A stretch of DNA of 7,945 nucleotides from Candidatus Rifleibacteriota bacterium (GTDB lineage: Bacteria; Riflebacteria; Ozemobacteria; Ozemobacterales; Ozemobacteraceae), in the NCBI GenBank assembly GCA_029564115.1, contig JAKQQP010000189.1, positions 1 to 7,945 of the forward strand. Direction: 5' to 3'. Position numbers and translations under genes: made by a program. Shown piece after piece: positions 1 to 5,268 of the stretch (position 1 is the stretch's first letter; the number at the start of each line of letters is the position of its first letter). The notes beneath the pieces were generated by a model that saw nothing but the letters and a program-made list of their open reading frames with translations, was not told where the DNA came from and made no database searches.

Positions 1-216
1 TTAAAGATGTCTGTTTGGCCTGGCAAAGAAAAATCCCTTCCCCATAGATTTTTTCTCGGTTTAACGAAAGCGAATTATATCACAAATAGTTCTGACTACT
101 GATAACAATCTATTATCGCCCTCCAGAACGGCTGCCAGAAAGCTATCTTGACACAACGAAAAATTTATCACGTTTTCAAGATAACTCAGACCAATTCAGA
201 CATCCAGGAGGGCAAT
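1..216. other. Left edge and leader of the first recombinase; no gene recognised
   Basis: This AT-rich stretch holds no gene I can support. One forward frame is open from the edge to a stop at 100-102 (33 codons) and might be the tail of a gene outside the window, but the peptide has no recognisable feature. A weak inverted pair, GATAA (101-105) and TTATC (113-117), lies upstream of the recombinase. A TTGACA hexamer is at 148-153 with no good -10 box at normal spacing. The ribosome binding site AGGAGG at 206-211, five bases before the ATG at 217, fixes the start of the next gene. Confidence 0.4.
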
Positions 217-1170
217 ATGAACGAACTACTTAATCAGTCAGCTCATGAGATGGCAGTGATTGTCGAAAAGGCTCGTGAATACATTAATGATGCCAAAGCT
301 GATAACACCAAACGGGCATACCGCTCTGACTGGCAGGATTTTAAACAGTGGTGTGATTCGAACGGTTCACTTCCATTGCCTGCAGACCCGGCCACGATAT
401 GCCTGTATCTCACCCAACTTGTCGCATCAAGAAAGGTTTCAACCGTGCAAAGAAGGATCGCAGCAATAGGACAGGCACATCTTGCTGCTGGCCATTCATC
501 ACCTACCACTCACATTTCAGTTCGCAGTCTGATGCGTGGCATAAGACGGCAGATTGGTTCTATCCAGATTGGCAAAGCACCTCTTCTGATTGAACACATA
601 AGACGAATGGTAAATTCTTTACCATCTTCAAAGGCTGGAATTCGCGACAAAGCATTGATATTACTTGGTTTTTCAGGGGCTTTCAGGCGCTCAGAGCTTA
701 TTGGTCTTAACTTTGAAAACATAGAGATTGCAAAGGAAGGTCTCATTGTTACTTTGAGCCGTTCAAAAACAGACCAAGAAGGGCAAGGAACCAAGAAAGG
801 TATCCCGTTCGGAAATTTTGATGACACGTGCCCAGTTAGCGCACTGCAAGAATGGCTAAAAACTTCTGAAATTAAAACAGGTGCCATTTTTCGAGGCATT
901 GATCGTCACGGCAATATCTCAGAAAAGCGCCTGACCAGCAAAGCCGTTTCTTTAATTATTAAACGAATTACTAAAGAGGTTGGGCTAGATCCAGAAAAAT
1001 ATGCCGGTCATAGCCTTCGAGCAGGACTTGCAACCCAGGCATCAATTTCGGGTGCAAGTGAAATCGAAATTATGAATCAAACTGGACATCGCAGCATTGC
1101 TACGTTAAGGCGGTACATCCGCGATGGCAATTTGTTCAGGCAGAATGCCGCCAGCAAAGTTGGTTTGTAA
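217..1170 (+). CDS. Tyrosine recombinase, Cre/TnpI-like (site-specific integrase)
   Basis: This 317-aa cytoplasmic DNA-breaking and rejoining enzyme should cut and exchange strands at short paired sites through a covalent 3'-phosphotyrosine intermediate. A SAM-like core-binding domain (about residues 25-115, including NTKRAYRSDWQDF) precedes the catalytic domain (about 120-310). The catalytic set looks complete: Arg157 in GAFRRSEL, Lys184 in SKTDQEG, His265-x-x-Arg268 in HSLRAG, His291 in TGHRS and nucleophile Tyr300 in LRRYIR. The ATG at 217 is chosen because AGGAGG lies five bases before it; an in-frame TTG at 148 lacks such a site. Relatives of this short class act as cointegrate or dimer resolvases (TnpI of Tn4430, Cre) as well as integrases. 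The gene is followed directly by paired inverted motifs (1204-1343) that could be its target. It faces the opposite way from all other genes here and lies far from the att fragment, so I infer a resolution or inversion role rather than integration of the whole element. Confidence 0.93.
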   Translation: MNELLNQSAHEMAVIVEKAREYINDAKADNTKRAYRSDWQDFKQWCDSNGSLPLPADPATICLYLTQLVASRKVSTVQRRIAAIGQAHLAAGHSSPTTHISVRSLMRGIRRQIGSIQIGKAPLLIEHIRRMVNSLPSSKAGIRDKALILLGFSGAFRRSELIGLNFENIEIAKEGLIVTLSRSKTDQEGQGTKKGIPFGNFDDTCPVSALQEWLKTSEIKTGAIFRGIDRHGNISEKRLTSKAVSLIIKRITKEVGLDPEKYAGHSLRAGLATQASISGASEIEIMNQTGHRSIATLRRYIRDGNLFRQNAASKVGL

Positions 1171-1203
1171 ACTGCTTAATGCTGTTTTTGAAATGCAAAA
1201 GCA

Positions 1204-1312
1204 ATGTAGCTTCTAAGTTAATACTGATTAAATATCTAGAAGTCTACAGATTTTCAAGCGTCAATAGCTGTAGCTTCCGAGTTAATACTGCTTAAATCTT
1301 AGAAAACTACAG
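1204..1312. repeat. Two direct copies of a 44-45 base site with inverted ends
   Basis: The copies at 1205-1249 and 1269-1312 are close to 85% identical by eye and start 64 bases apart. Each begins with TGTAGCTTC and ends with CTACAG, so each is flanked by inverted motifs: TGTAGCTTCTA against TAGAAGTCTACAG in the first, and CTGTAGCTTCC against TTAGAAAACTACAG in the second. The interior (GTTAATACTG, then A or C, then TTAAAT) is also conserved. Spacings of 63-64 bases are six helical turns, which would put all sites on one DNA face. The layout suits a recombinase core site plus accessory site, or a repeated protein-binding site; the adjacent recombinase is the obvious candidate partner. The inner gap of about 20 bases is longer than the 6-8 bases of a simple Cre or Xer core, which argues for caution. 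Confidence 0.75.
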
Positions 1313-1343
1313 GGATTAAGCATCTAATACCTGTAGTTTTCTA
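1300..1343. repeat. Perfect 14-bp inverted repeat (16-base loop)
   Basis: TAGAAAACTACAGG (1300-1313) is the exact reverse complement of CCTGTAGTTTTCTA (1330-1343). It is formed by two copies of the 13-base motif in opposite orientation. It could fold as a hairpin in RNA and slow transcription from the upstream recombinase gene, but no clean T-run follows, only the T-rich stretch TATTTATTT. Because the same motif recurs elsewhere as single copies, a protein-binding or recombination role seems likelier than a terminator. Confidence 0.8.
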
Positions 1344-1360
1344 TTTATTTCAGCAACAGT

Positions 1361-1404
1361 ACAAAGTCTGTAGTTATTGCATGGCCGTTGCAAACGTGCG
1401 CCGT
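1361..1404 (-). repeat. Inverted copy of the iteron-like unit
   Basis: Read on the minus strand, this segment contains TGCAATAACTACAGACTT (1381-1364), matching TGCAATAACTGTAGACTT of the unit at 1699-1716 at 16 of 18 bases. A GC-rich GCGCACG box lies at the matching side. It faces the three direct copies at 1577-1718, so the two groups bracket 1405-1576 as inverted arms. Confidence 0.6.
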
Positions 1405-1576
1405 ATTGAAAAACACATGCGTTATTTTGCGCACAAAAAGCGCGTGCAGAAACTAACCGGTTGCAGTTGACCAGCGTGGTTAAACTTCAAATCATCAGCA
1501 ATAGAAAAACAACCACTACATTGCAGTTGCAGCGGTTGTCGGCGCGAGCTCGTTGCCCCCGATACTTTCTATACTC

Positions 1577-1718
1577 GGTGCGCGCATAAATGGTTTGCAA
1601 TAACTGTATATATCTATTACCGGTGTGTGCGCTGCAGTTCTCTCCATAACTGAAGATAACTTCATATTTCATTTGCTGGTGCGTGCGCAACATTTTTTGC
1701 AATAACTGTAGACTTCTA
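1577..1718 (+). repeat. Three iteron-like direct repeats beside the 287-aa gene
   Basis: Each unit has a GC box (GGTGCGCGC at 1577, GGTGTGTGCGC at 1622, GGTGCGTGCGC at 1678) followed 23-24 bases later by ATAACTG (1600, 1646, 1702) and a CTGTAG-type motif. Units 1 and 3 share the perfect 15-base word TTTGCAATAACTGTA (1594-1608 and 1696-1710); unit 2 is diverged. Unit starts are 45 and 56 bases apart, differing by about one helical turn. The last unit overlaps the stop codon of the 287-aa gene. Direct repeats of this kind beside a DNA-binding protein gene resemble plasmid iterons. Iterons usually lie upstream of the initiator gene, whereas these lie at its 3' end, so the assignment is tentative. 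Confidence 0.65.
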
Positions 1719-2579
1719 TTGATCGAGCCAATAATACAGCTCGCCCCATTTTGAACCATTGCCATAGTGCCTATGGCCGATGAACTGTCTTTTCCACGCC
1801 CAGCCATTTAATGTACGCTTTAAATCCCGAGTAGAAAAATCTCGAAAAGCATTTTGAATTTGCTTATATGTGACTTCTTTTCTTGCTTTGATATATGTCT
1901 TCAGTCGCTCAACAGGGTCTTGCTTCATTTTGCCGGTGCCGTTAAGTCTAAACCTGGCAGTAGATTTGGTTTGTGAACAAATCTTGTCTATTGCAGCATC
2001 AAGCAACTTCGGCTTTTTGAGCCACTTTGCATTGTATCGGAGCAGAGGCGATATGGTTACGATGTCTTTGATACTACGCTTTTCTCTTTTACACCACCAA
2101 GCAAGCCGACCCAGCACGAAGTAAACGACCTCTGAGCCGCTTCTGAAACCATATTGTTTCTTGACTACCTCTATGTCGGTTGCATAGAAACAATCGCGAA
2201 ACTTTTGATTTTTATGCTTTCCGTCTACGCGTGTAGCAGCAGTGATAGTTTTGCGATCAACCGGTAATAATTTTGACGTATCAATAATTGGCTCGACATT
2301 TTTTATCTCTTCTTGCAGCTTTAATCGAATTGCCTGCAGAGCTTCTGCAATAAAGGGAATTTCGAGATATGTGGTTTCATCAAGTTCGTCGAGATACTCA
2401 ATGCTCTTGACCCGCAAACATAGCGCCTGAACCTTGTGTCTGGGGCGTAATGAAACAACTTCAATCTGACTCGATACCACATCTACAACCAAGAGCTCAT
2501 AGAAAAGGTCTTTTTGTTCCAGATCTCGACAGAGAATGAATTTACCGATCTTATCTTTATAGTTAATTTGTTCCGGCAT
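1716..2579 (-). CDS. Unrecognised 287-aa basic protein with C-terminal winged helix; putative replication initiator
   Basis: I do not recognise the family. Residues 1-100 look like a mixed beta and helix domain (YELLVVDVVSSQIEVVSL) ending in a charged helix around 75-95. The middle (100-215) is basic and has an aromatic segment, VVYFVLGRLAWWCKREKRS, at 151-169. Residues 222-287 resemble a winged helix: helices near 222-232, 236-246 and 250-260, then a Gly-rich wing HRHYGNGSKWGELYYW. There is no signal peptide or membrane segment, so it should act on DNA in the cytoplasm. The ATG at 2579 has AGGAGG (2594-2589) nine bases upstream, inside the preceding regulator gene; the two genes overlap by 17 bases, so translation is probably coupled. 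With a regulator upstream and iteron-like repeats at its 3' end, replication initiation is the best guess, by analogy with copG-repB operons. An accessory recombination or partition protein is possible. There is no sequence proof of function. Confidence 0.8.
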   Translation of the reverse strand: MPEQINYKDKIGKFILCRDLEQKDLFYELLVVDVVSSQIEVVSLRPRHKVQALCLRVKSIEYLDELDETTYLEIPFIAEALQAIRLKLQEEIKNVEPIIDTSKLLPVDRKTITAATRVDGKHKNQKFRDCFYATDIEVVKKQYGFRSGSEVVYFVLGRLAWWCKREKRSIKDIVTISPLLRYNAKWLKKPKLLDAAIDKICSQTKSTARFRLNGTGKMKQDPVERLKTYIKARKEVTYKQIQNAFRDFSTRDLKRTLNGWAWKRQFIGHRHYGNGSKWGELYYWLDQ

Positions 2580-2724
2580 TTTTACTTGCCTCCTTCTCCA
2601 ACCAGTCGGCAATGGCTTCACGAGTGATTTTGGCCATTGAATTCATTTGCCGGTGGCTTGCCCGTTTCAATTCAAGATATGTCCGACAGTCAAGTTGCGT
2701 AGTTACAGTTTTGTTTCCATCCAT
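2563..2724 (-). CDS. Small ribbon-helix-helix (CopG/Arc-type) transcriptional regulator
   Basis: This 53-aa protein has the layout of the ribbon-helix-helix fold: a short beta strand (KTVTTQLDCRT, residues 5-15) that would insert into the major groove as a paired ribbon in the dimer, helix A (about 15-26), a turn at MNSM and helix B (about 30-46, AKITREAIADWLEKEA). Such proteins are dimeric repressors of their own operons, as in plasmid copy control, antitoxins and phage regulators. The start at 2724 is chosen because GGAGGT (2736-2731) lies six bases upstream; an in-frame ATG at 2787 has no ribosome binding site and falls in the possible operator region. It is the first gene of a two-gene operon and overlaps the next gene by 17 bases. 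The palindrome at 2744-2758, only 20 bases before the start, is a plausible autoregulatory operator. An antitoxin role is less likely, because the partner is much longer than typical toxins. Confidence 0.85.
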   Translation of the reverse strand: MDGNKTVTTQLDCRTYLELKRASHRQMNSMAKITREAIADWLEKEASKNAGTN

Positions 2725-2743
2725 ATTTGTACCTCCAAAAAAT

Positions 2744-2786
2744 TGAATCATTGATTCAGCTATTACTATTTTGCTTTTGTGATTCA
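2744..2786. promoter_or_regulatory. Candidate operator: TGAATCA palindrome plus extra half-site
   Basis: TGAATCA (2744-2750), a central T, and TGATTCA (2752-2758) form a perfect 15-base palindrome. A further TGATTCA half-site is at 2780-2786, 28 bases on. Ribbon-helix-helix dimers typically bind short palindromes or tandem half-sites next to their own genes, and this lies between the probable promoter and the ribosome binding site of the 53-aa regulator. Binding would block elongation or an undetected nearer promoter. Confidence 0.5.
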
Positions 2787-2836
2787 TTTTTTTGAAAAAA
2801 AGTTGAACGTATAGTCAAAAAAATGCGAAAGCCTCA

Positions 2837-2865
2837 ATTATAGCCGCTGCCACTGGCATGAAGAA
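2837..2865 (-). promoter_or_regulatory. Possible promoter of the regulator/287-aa operon
   Basis: On the minus strand a perfect TATAAT lies at 2842-2837, with a weak -35 box TTCTTC (2865-2860) 17 bases upstream. It would give a leader of roughly 105 bases containing the palindrome. The -35 match is poor and the region is AT-rich, so chance is possible. Confidence 0.35.
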
Positions 2866-2997
2866 AAACATGCAAAATGAAACAACAAAATATTGCATAT
2901 TTTGAAAAGAGGCATTGCAAAAGGATAATATGGCTATTTTAAGATTTTTCAGTTGGTCTTAAACAACCTTTGCCGGATTACTCAGTGTCATCAGCAA

Positions 2998-4512
2998 TTA
3001 AAAATTGTAATTCCCGGGGGAATAAATTTTGGCGGCCATAGTCTTCAAATTTGGAACATACGCGCTAATAAAATCTACCTGCCGAAGCATTTCATACAAA
3101 TTTTTGATTGCGTATGGTTGGCCATAGGTTTCCATGGTGATTGATCCGGTCGTGTGACCCAGCAACTCGGCAATCATCTGCTTTTGCACACCAAGATTTT
3201 TTAATGTATCTGCCATCAGGTGCCGGAAGCTATGTGCAGTTTTTCTCGTGTCGCTCAGTGCTACATACTTTCGATTGTATGAGCCATACCAGGCCGTAAA
3301 CTTTCCCGCAAAGCCATTCGCGCTATGCTTCAGCATAGGAAAGAGTCGCTGGGCTCCATTCGCTGCTGCAAATTTTACATATTCCAGAAAACCCACTGCT
3401 ATCAGGGTTGGATGTATGGGTATTACTCTGGAACTGTTGCATTTCAATCTTTGCTTTCGATGTGCATTCTCGGTAATTCTGATCGTTGGTATTTCGGCAT
3501 TGATGTCGATGTCATCAACATATAACTGGCAGATTTCATTTGTTCTTGCGCCGGTAAAAAGCAATAACAATGGAACAAAGAATCTTTCTGCGTAAGTTCT
3601 TGCTCGATTAAATTCGTTACTAAGCGGATCTGAGTAAACTGGCGATTCGATAAGCCGCCTTATATCTGTTAAATCGTATGGATACTTGGTTCTTTCAACG
3701 CTCTTACGGCTAGTTGTCAATACTTTGCTGAAATCGACATGGACAAAATCGGCAGTCAATGACCAGTTCAGGAAGCTACTCACCGTGTTTAAATGCTTTC
3801 GCACAGTGTTATATTTGATTGGCTCAAACTCTTTTTTTGCGAACATGTCTAGAATTCGAGCAATGGAAGCATCTCGAAACCTGGCTATTTTATTCCGGTT
3901 GGGTGGCATCTTTCGCATAATAGAATCGTATTTGATCAACTGTTGTTTTGTTACTTGGTTTATGCCAGCAATTCCCAGACATTCCATAATTTCTACAAAA
4001 AGCTCCAAGCATGCAGACCGATCAATCTGTGATTTAACGCCCCAGCCGCCGCCCGGTGCACATTTTTTGTTAATGAACAAACGCACAACTTTCCGCAGTG
4101 GCTCGCCAGGGTCAACAGCCATTGCTTTGCTTTGAGGCTCGGAGTTATCCCTCGGATTTTTTTCTGCATTAGTAGGAGAATTACCAATTTTATCTAATAA
4201 ATCAGGCTTGGCAATGGTCTGTTTTGCCAGCTTTCTGAGCCCCATTCTTAGCATTCGATTCAACAGAGGGTTTCTAGTGGCCTCAATATAGACCCTTGTC
4301 TTTTCCGACGGGCAAAGACGTAACATATCAAACAACCGGTTCAGCGTATAGGTTAGCTGATCTGCTGCTGAAGTTGCGGTATCTCTGGAATCTGTTTTAA
4401 GACTGACGCGTAGTTCTGTTATACCAACAGACTCGAAGTGCTCTTTTAAATCGCATGGCACTCTATGCCGGTAGTGATAAGTATTGCCAATGAGTTGAAT
4501 GTAATGTTTCAA
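2998..4512 (-). CDS. Large tyrosine recombinase; probable integrase of the element
   Basis: This 504-aa enzyme should integrate and excise the element by recombination between element and chromosomal att sites. Its N-terminus (RGNTYHYRHRVP-like, residues 1-60; here GNTYHYRHRVPCDL) resembles the DUF6538-type arm-binding domain of phage-type integrases. A long linker (about 65-140) leads to a SAM-like core-binding domain (about 140-255) and the catalytic domain (about 275-475). Catalytic residues are visible: Arg323 in FTGARTNEI, probably Lys357 before SSRVIPIH, His427-x-x-Arg430 in HSFRH, His453 in LLGH and nucleophile Tyr463 in METYG. The start is TTG at 4512: the frame closes with a stop just upstream, no ATG is available, and family-like sequence begins at once; the ribosome binding site is weak (GAG). 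It lies about 130 bases from the tRNA-like att fragment with a repeat array between, which supports its role as the integrase. Length fits this large-integrase class. Confidence 0.93.
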   Translation of the reverse strand: MKHYIQLIGNTYHYRHRVPCDLKEHFESVGITELRVSLKTDSRDTATSAADQLTYTLNRLFDMLRLCPSEKTRVYIEATRNPLLNRMLRMGLRKLAKQTIAKPDLLDKIGNSPTNAEKNPRDNSEPQSKAMAVDPGEPLRKVVRLFINKKCAPGGGWGVKSQIDRSACLELFVEIMECLGIAGINQVTKQQLIKYDSIMRKMPPNRNKIARFRDASIARILDMFAKKEFEPIKYNTVRKHLNTVSSFLNWSLTADFVHVDFSKVLTTSRKSVERTKYPYDLTDIRRLIESPVYSDPLSNEFNRARTYAERFFVPLLLLFTGARTNEICQLYVDDIDINAEIPTIRITENAHRKQRLKCNSSRVIPIHPTLIAVGFLEYVKFAAANGAQRLFPMLKHSANGFAGKFTAWYGSYNRKYVALSDTRKTAHSFRHLMADTLKNLGVQKQMIAELLGHTTGSITMETYGQPYAIKNLYEMLRQVDFISAYVPNLKTMAAKIYSPGNYNF

Positions 4513-4545
4513 TCGAATCTCAGACCAGTTAAAACCTGTCGTTTT

Positions 4546-4593
4546 GTGTCAAAATACGTGTCAATAATTGTGGCAATATTTGTGTCAAATGTC
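4546..4593. repeat. Four contiguous 12-bp repeats between integrase and att site
   Basis: GTGTCAAAATAC, GTGTCAATAATT, GTGGCAATATTT and GTGTCAAATGTC follow one another without a gap, each starting GTG(T/G)CAA exactly 12 bases after the previous one. A further ATGTCAA overlaps the end (4589-4595). On the minus strand they read as TTGACAC words, so they also create -35-like hexamers. Their place between the integrase start and the attachment site fits integrase arm-type sites or binding sites of an excisionase or repressor that also controls the integrase promoter. Confidence 0.8.
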
Positions 4594-4595
4594 AA
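4567..4595 (-). promoter_or_regulatory. Possible integrase promoter embedded in the 12-bp repeats
   Basis: Minus-strand TTGACA (4595-4590) is followed after 17 bases by CACAAT (4572-4567), a 4-of-6 match to the -10 consensus. It overlaps repeat units, so a protein bound to the repeats would compete with RNA polymerase. The repeats themselves generate several TTGACA words, so this assignment is weak. Confidence 0.3.
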
Positions 4596-4639
4596 TCTAC
4601 TTTTCACAAATCCTGAAATAGAAAAGATTTTAACACATT

Positions 4640-4665
4640 ACGGTTCGATCCCGTTCAGCTCCACC
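4640..4665 (+). other. Attachment-site copy: 3' end of a tRNA-Ala or tmRNA gene
   Basis: The bases encode a TPsiC arm (CGG, loop TTCGATC, CCGT) followed by the acceptor 3' strand CAGCTCC, discriminator A and CC. The acceptor strand matches tRNA-Ala and tmRNA, including the T at the position that forms the G3-U70 pair read by alanyl-tRNA synthetase. Nothing upstream resembles the rest of a tRNA, so only the 3' end is present. Such a truncated copy next to an integrase is the usual far-end att site of an island. The first T-stem pair is a T-T mismatch and the terminal bases read CCG rather than CCA, consistent with a non-functional copy. The target could be either gene: both share this acceptor end. 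Confidence 0.78.
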
Positions 4666-4666
4666 G

Positions 4667-4700
4667 AAAACCGGGTTCTGAAAAGAACCCGGTTTTTGTT
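4667..4700. terminator. Strong bidirectional rho-independent terminator
   Basis: AAAACCGGGTTCT (4667-4679), loop GAAA, and AGAACCCGGTTTTT (4684-4697) form a perfect 13-bp stem with T-runs on both strands. On the plus strand it would be the native terminator of the tRNA/tmRNA gene whose 3' end lies just before it. On the minus strand it lies 20 bases after the stop of the pilin-like gene and would end that operon. Confidence 0.93.
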
Positions 4701-4716
4701 TTAGCTTTTCCCCGGC

Positions 4717-5268
4717 TTATCTCCAGATCGAGACGGCCTTGCCTCTCTTGTTTCCAAGCATATTGCCGAGTTTATTCTGGTAAGGGTATTCGTCAAGCTT
4801 GGTTGAGTTCAGATAATTCTGCTCGTCAGTAGAAACCGTCGTATCCGCCGACGGCTGCCAGCCATCCTGAGAAAACTCAAAACTCGTGTTGCTGGCCAGA
4901 TTCAAGGTAACCTGCCAGTAATACGGCTTTCCGGGGCCCCAGAGATGAGCCGGCACCGCAGGATCTTTTATATCATTATCCCTGAGGAAACCCCAGGCAG
5001 AGAGAGAAGCAATCTTGGCGCTCAAACTCGCCGGGGTATCAGAAGCCTGCAGTTCTATCCAGCCGGGATAACTTGCCACACGAACCAGGTCGAGGGCTTC
5101 CCTGACCTGGCTGAGATCGGTATTCAACGACGATTCCTTGTCGCGGCGGGTTATAAGTTCTTCATTTGGCATCATGCGCAAAGCCACGATCCCCCCGACG
5201 ATCAGCATGACAAACAGCATCATCAGCAAGGCTCCCCGCCTTGAGCTCAAAATATTTTTACCATTCAT
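4717..5268 (-). CDS. Type IV pilin/pseudopilin-like protein (183 aa)
   Basis: The N-terminus, SSRRG followed by ALLMMLFVMLIVGGIVAL (13-30) and a charged amphipathic stretch with RRDKESSLNTDLSQVREALDL (41-61), has the form of a prepilin-type signal and N-terminal helix, with Gly12 as a possible peptidase cleavage point. The usual Glu at position 5 of the mature protein is missing, as is the common Phe at position 1, so it may be a minor pseudopilin or simply a membrane-anchored protein. The rest (65-183) would be periplasmic or exposed, with aromatic-rich segments such as GPGKPYYWQVTLNL. The ATG at 5268 has GGGAGG (5285-5280) upstream and overlaps the end of the preceding gene by 11 bases, so the two are probably co-transcribed and coupled. 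Longer in-frame starts near 5451 fall inside that gene. A role in a type II secretion or type IV pilus-like system is inferred only from the N-terminus. Confidence 0.8.
   Translation of the reverse strand: MNGKNILSSRRGALLMMLFVMLIVGGIVALRMMPNEELITRRDKESSLNTDLSQVREALDLVRVASYPGWIELQASDTPASLSAKIASLSAWGFLRDNDIKDPAVPAHLWGPGKPYYWQVTLNLASNTSFEFSQDGWQPSADTTVSTDEQNYLNSTKLDEYPYQNKLGNMLGNKRGKAVSIWR

Larger units (their letters stand above)
1171..1715. other. 545-base non-coding region with a dense repeat array
   Basis: No convincing gene lies between the first recombinase and the 287-aa gene, which converge on this region. Instead it is filled with copies of a 13-base motif with consensus CTGTAGNNTTCTA. 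Forward copies begin near 1204, 1268, 1331, 1604, 1650 and 1706. Reverse copies are at 1249-1237 and 1312-1300, and another reverse-type copy, with its TGCAATAAC flank, is at 1381-1361. The copies at 1237-1249 and 1706-1718 are perfect 13-base reverse complements 457 bases apart. Between the two groups (1405-1576) are GC-rich words such as TTGCGCAC and CGCGTGC, the words TTGCAGTTG (1461-1469 and 1521-1529), and the palindromes AACCGGTT (1455-1462) and CGAGCTCG (1545-1552). Candidate roles are a replication origin, a resolution site or a partition site. Confidence 0.7.
1..4665. mobile_element. Integrated genetic element (right-hand part; left end outside window)
   Basis: Two tyrosine recombinase genes, a ribbon-helix-helix regulator, an unknown basic protein and a dense repeat array lie together, and they end at a fragment of the 3' end of an alanine tRNA or tmRNA gene (4640-4665). 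The recombinase at 2998-4512 is the gene next to this fragment, which is the normal arrangement for an integrase that inserts its element into a tRNA or tmRNA gene. The DNA left of the fragment looks clearly AT-richer than the DNA to its right. No second att copy and no intact RNA gene is visible, so the left end and any cargo lie beyond position 1. Whether the element is a plasmid-like replicon, a phage satellite or an integrative conjugative element cannot be decided: no capsid, relaxase or conjugation gene is in the window. Confidence 0.72.

Noticed and set aside
148..153. TTGACA as -35 box of the first recombinase
   Set aside because: No acceptable -10 hexamer is found at 15-19 bases spacing.
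148..216. Earlier TTG start for the first recombinase
   Set aside because: No ribosome binding site precedes it, while AGGAGG stands five bases before the ATG at 217; the extra 23 residues have no family-like sequence.
1300..1350. Rho-independent terminator for the first recombinase
   Set aside because: The stem is AT-rich at its base and no clean T-run follows; the arms are copies of a motif that also occurs singly.
1204..1718. CRISPR array or integron attC sites
   Set aside because: Repeats are imperfect, unevenly spaced and in both orientations, without unique spacers of constant length; the conserved attC ends (GTTRRRY / RYYYAAC) are not seen.
1487..1807. 106-aa minus-strand open frame across the repeat array
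   Set aside because: It overlaps the 287-aa gene in another frame, repeats itself only because the DNA repeats, and has no supporting ribosome binding site or domain.
2725..2787. Longer 74-aa form of the small regulator starting at 2787
   Set aside because: No ribosome binding site there, the region contains the candidate operator, and a strong GGAGGT precedes the ATG at 2724.
4600..4666. A complete tRNA gene
   Set aside because: Only the T-arm and acceptor 3' strand can be found; upstream bases do not form D or anticodon arms.
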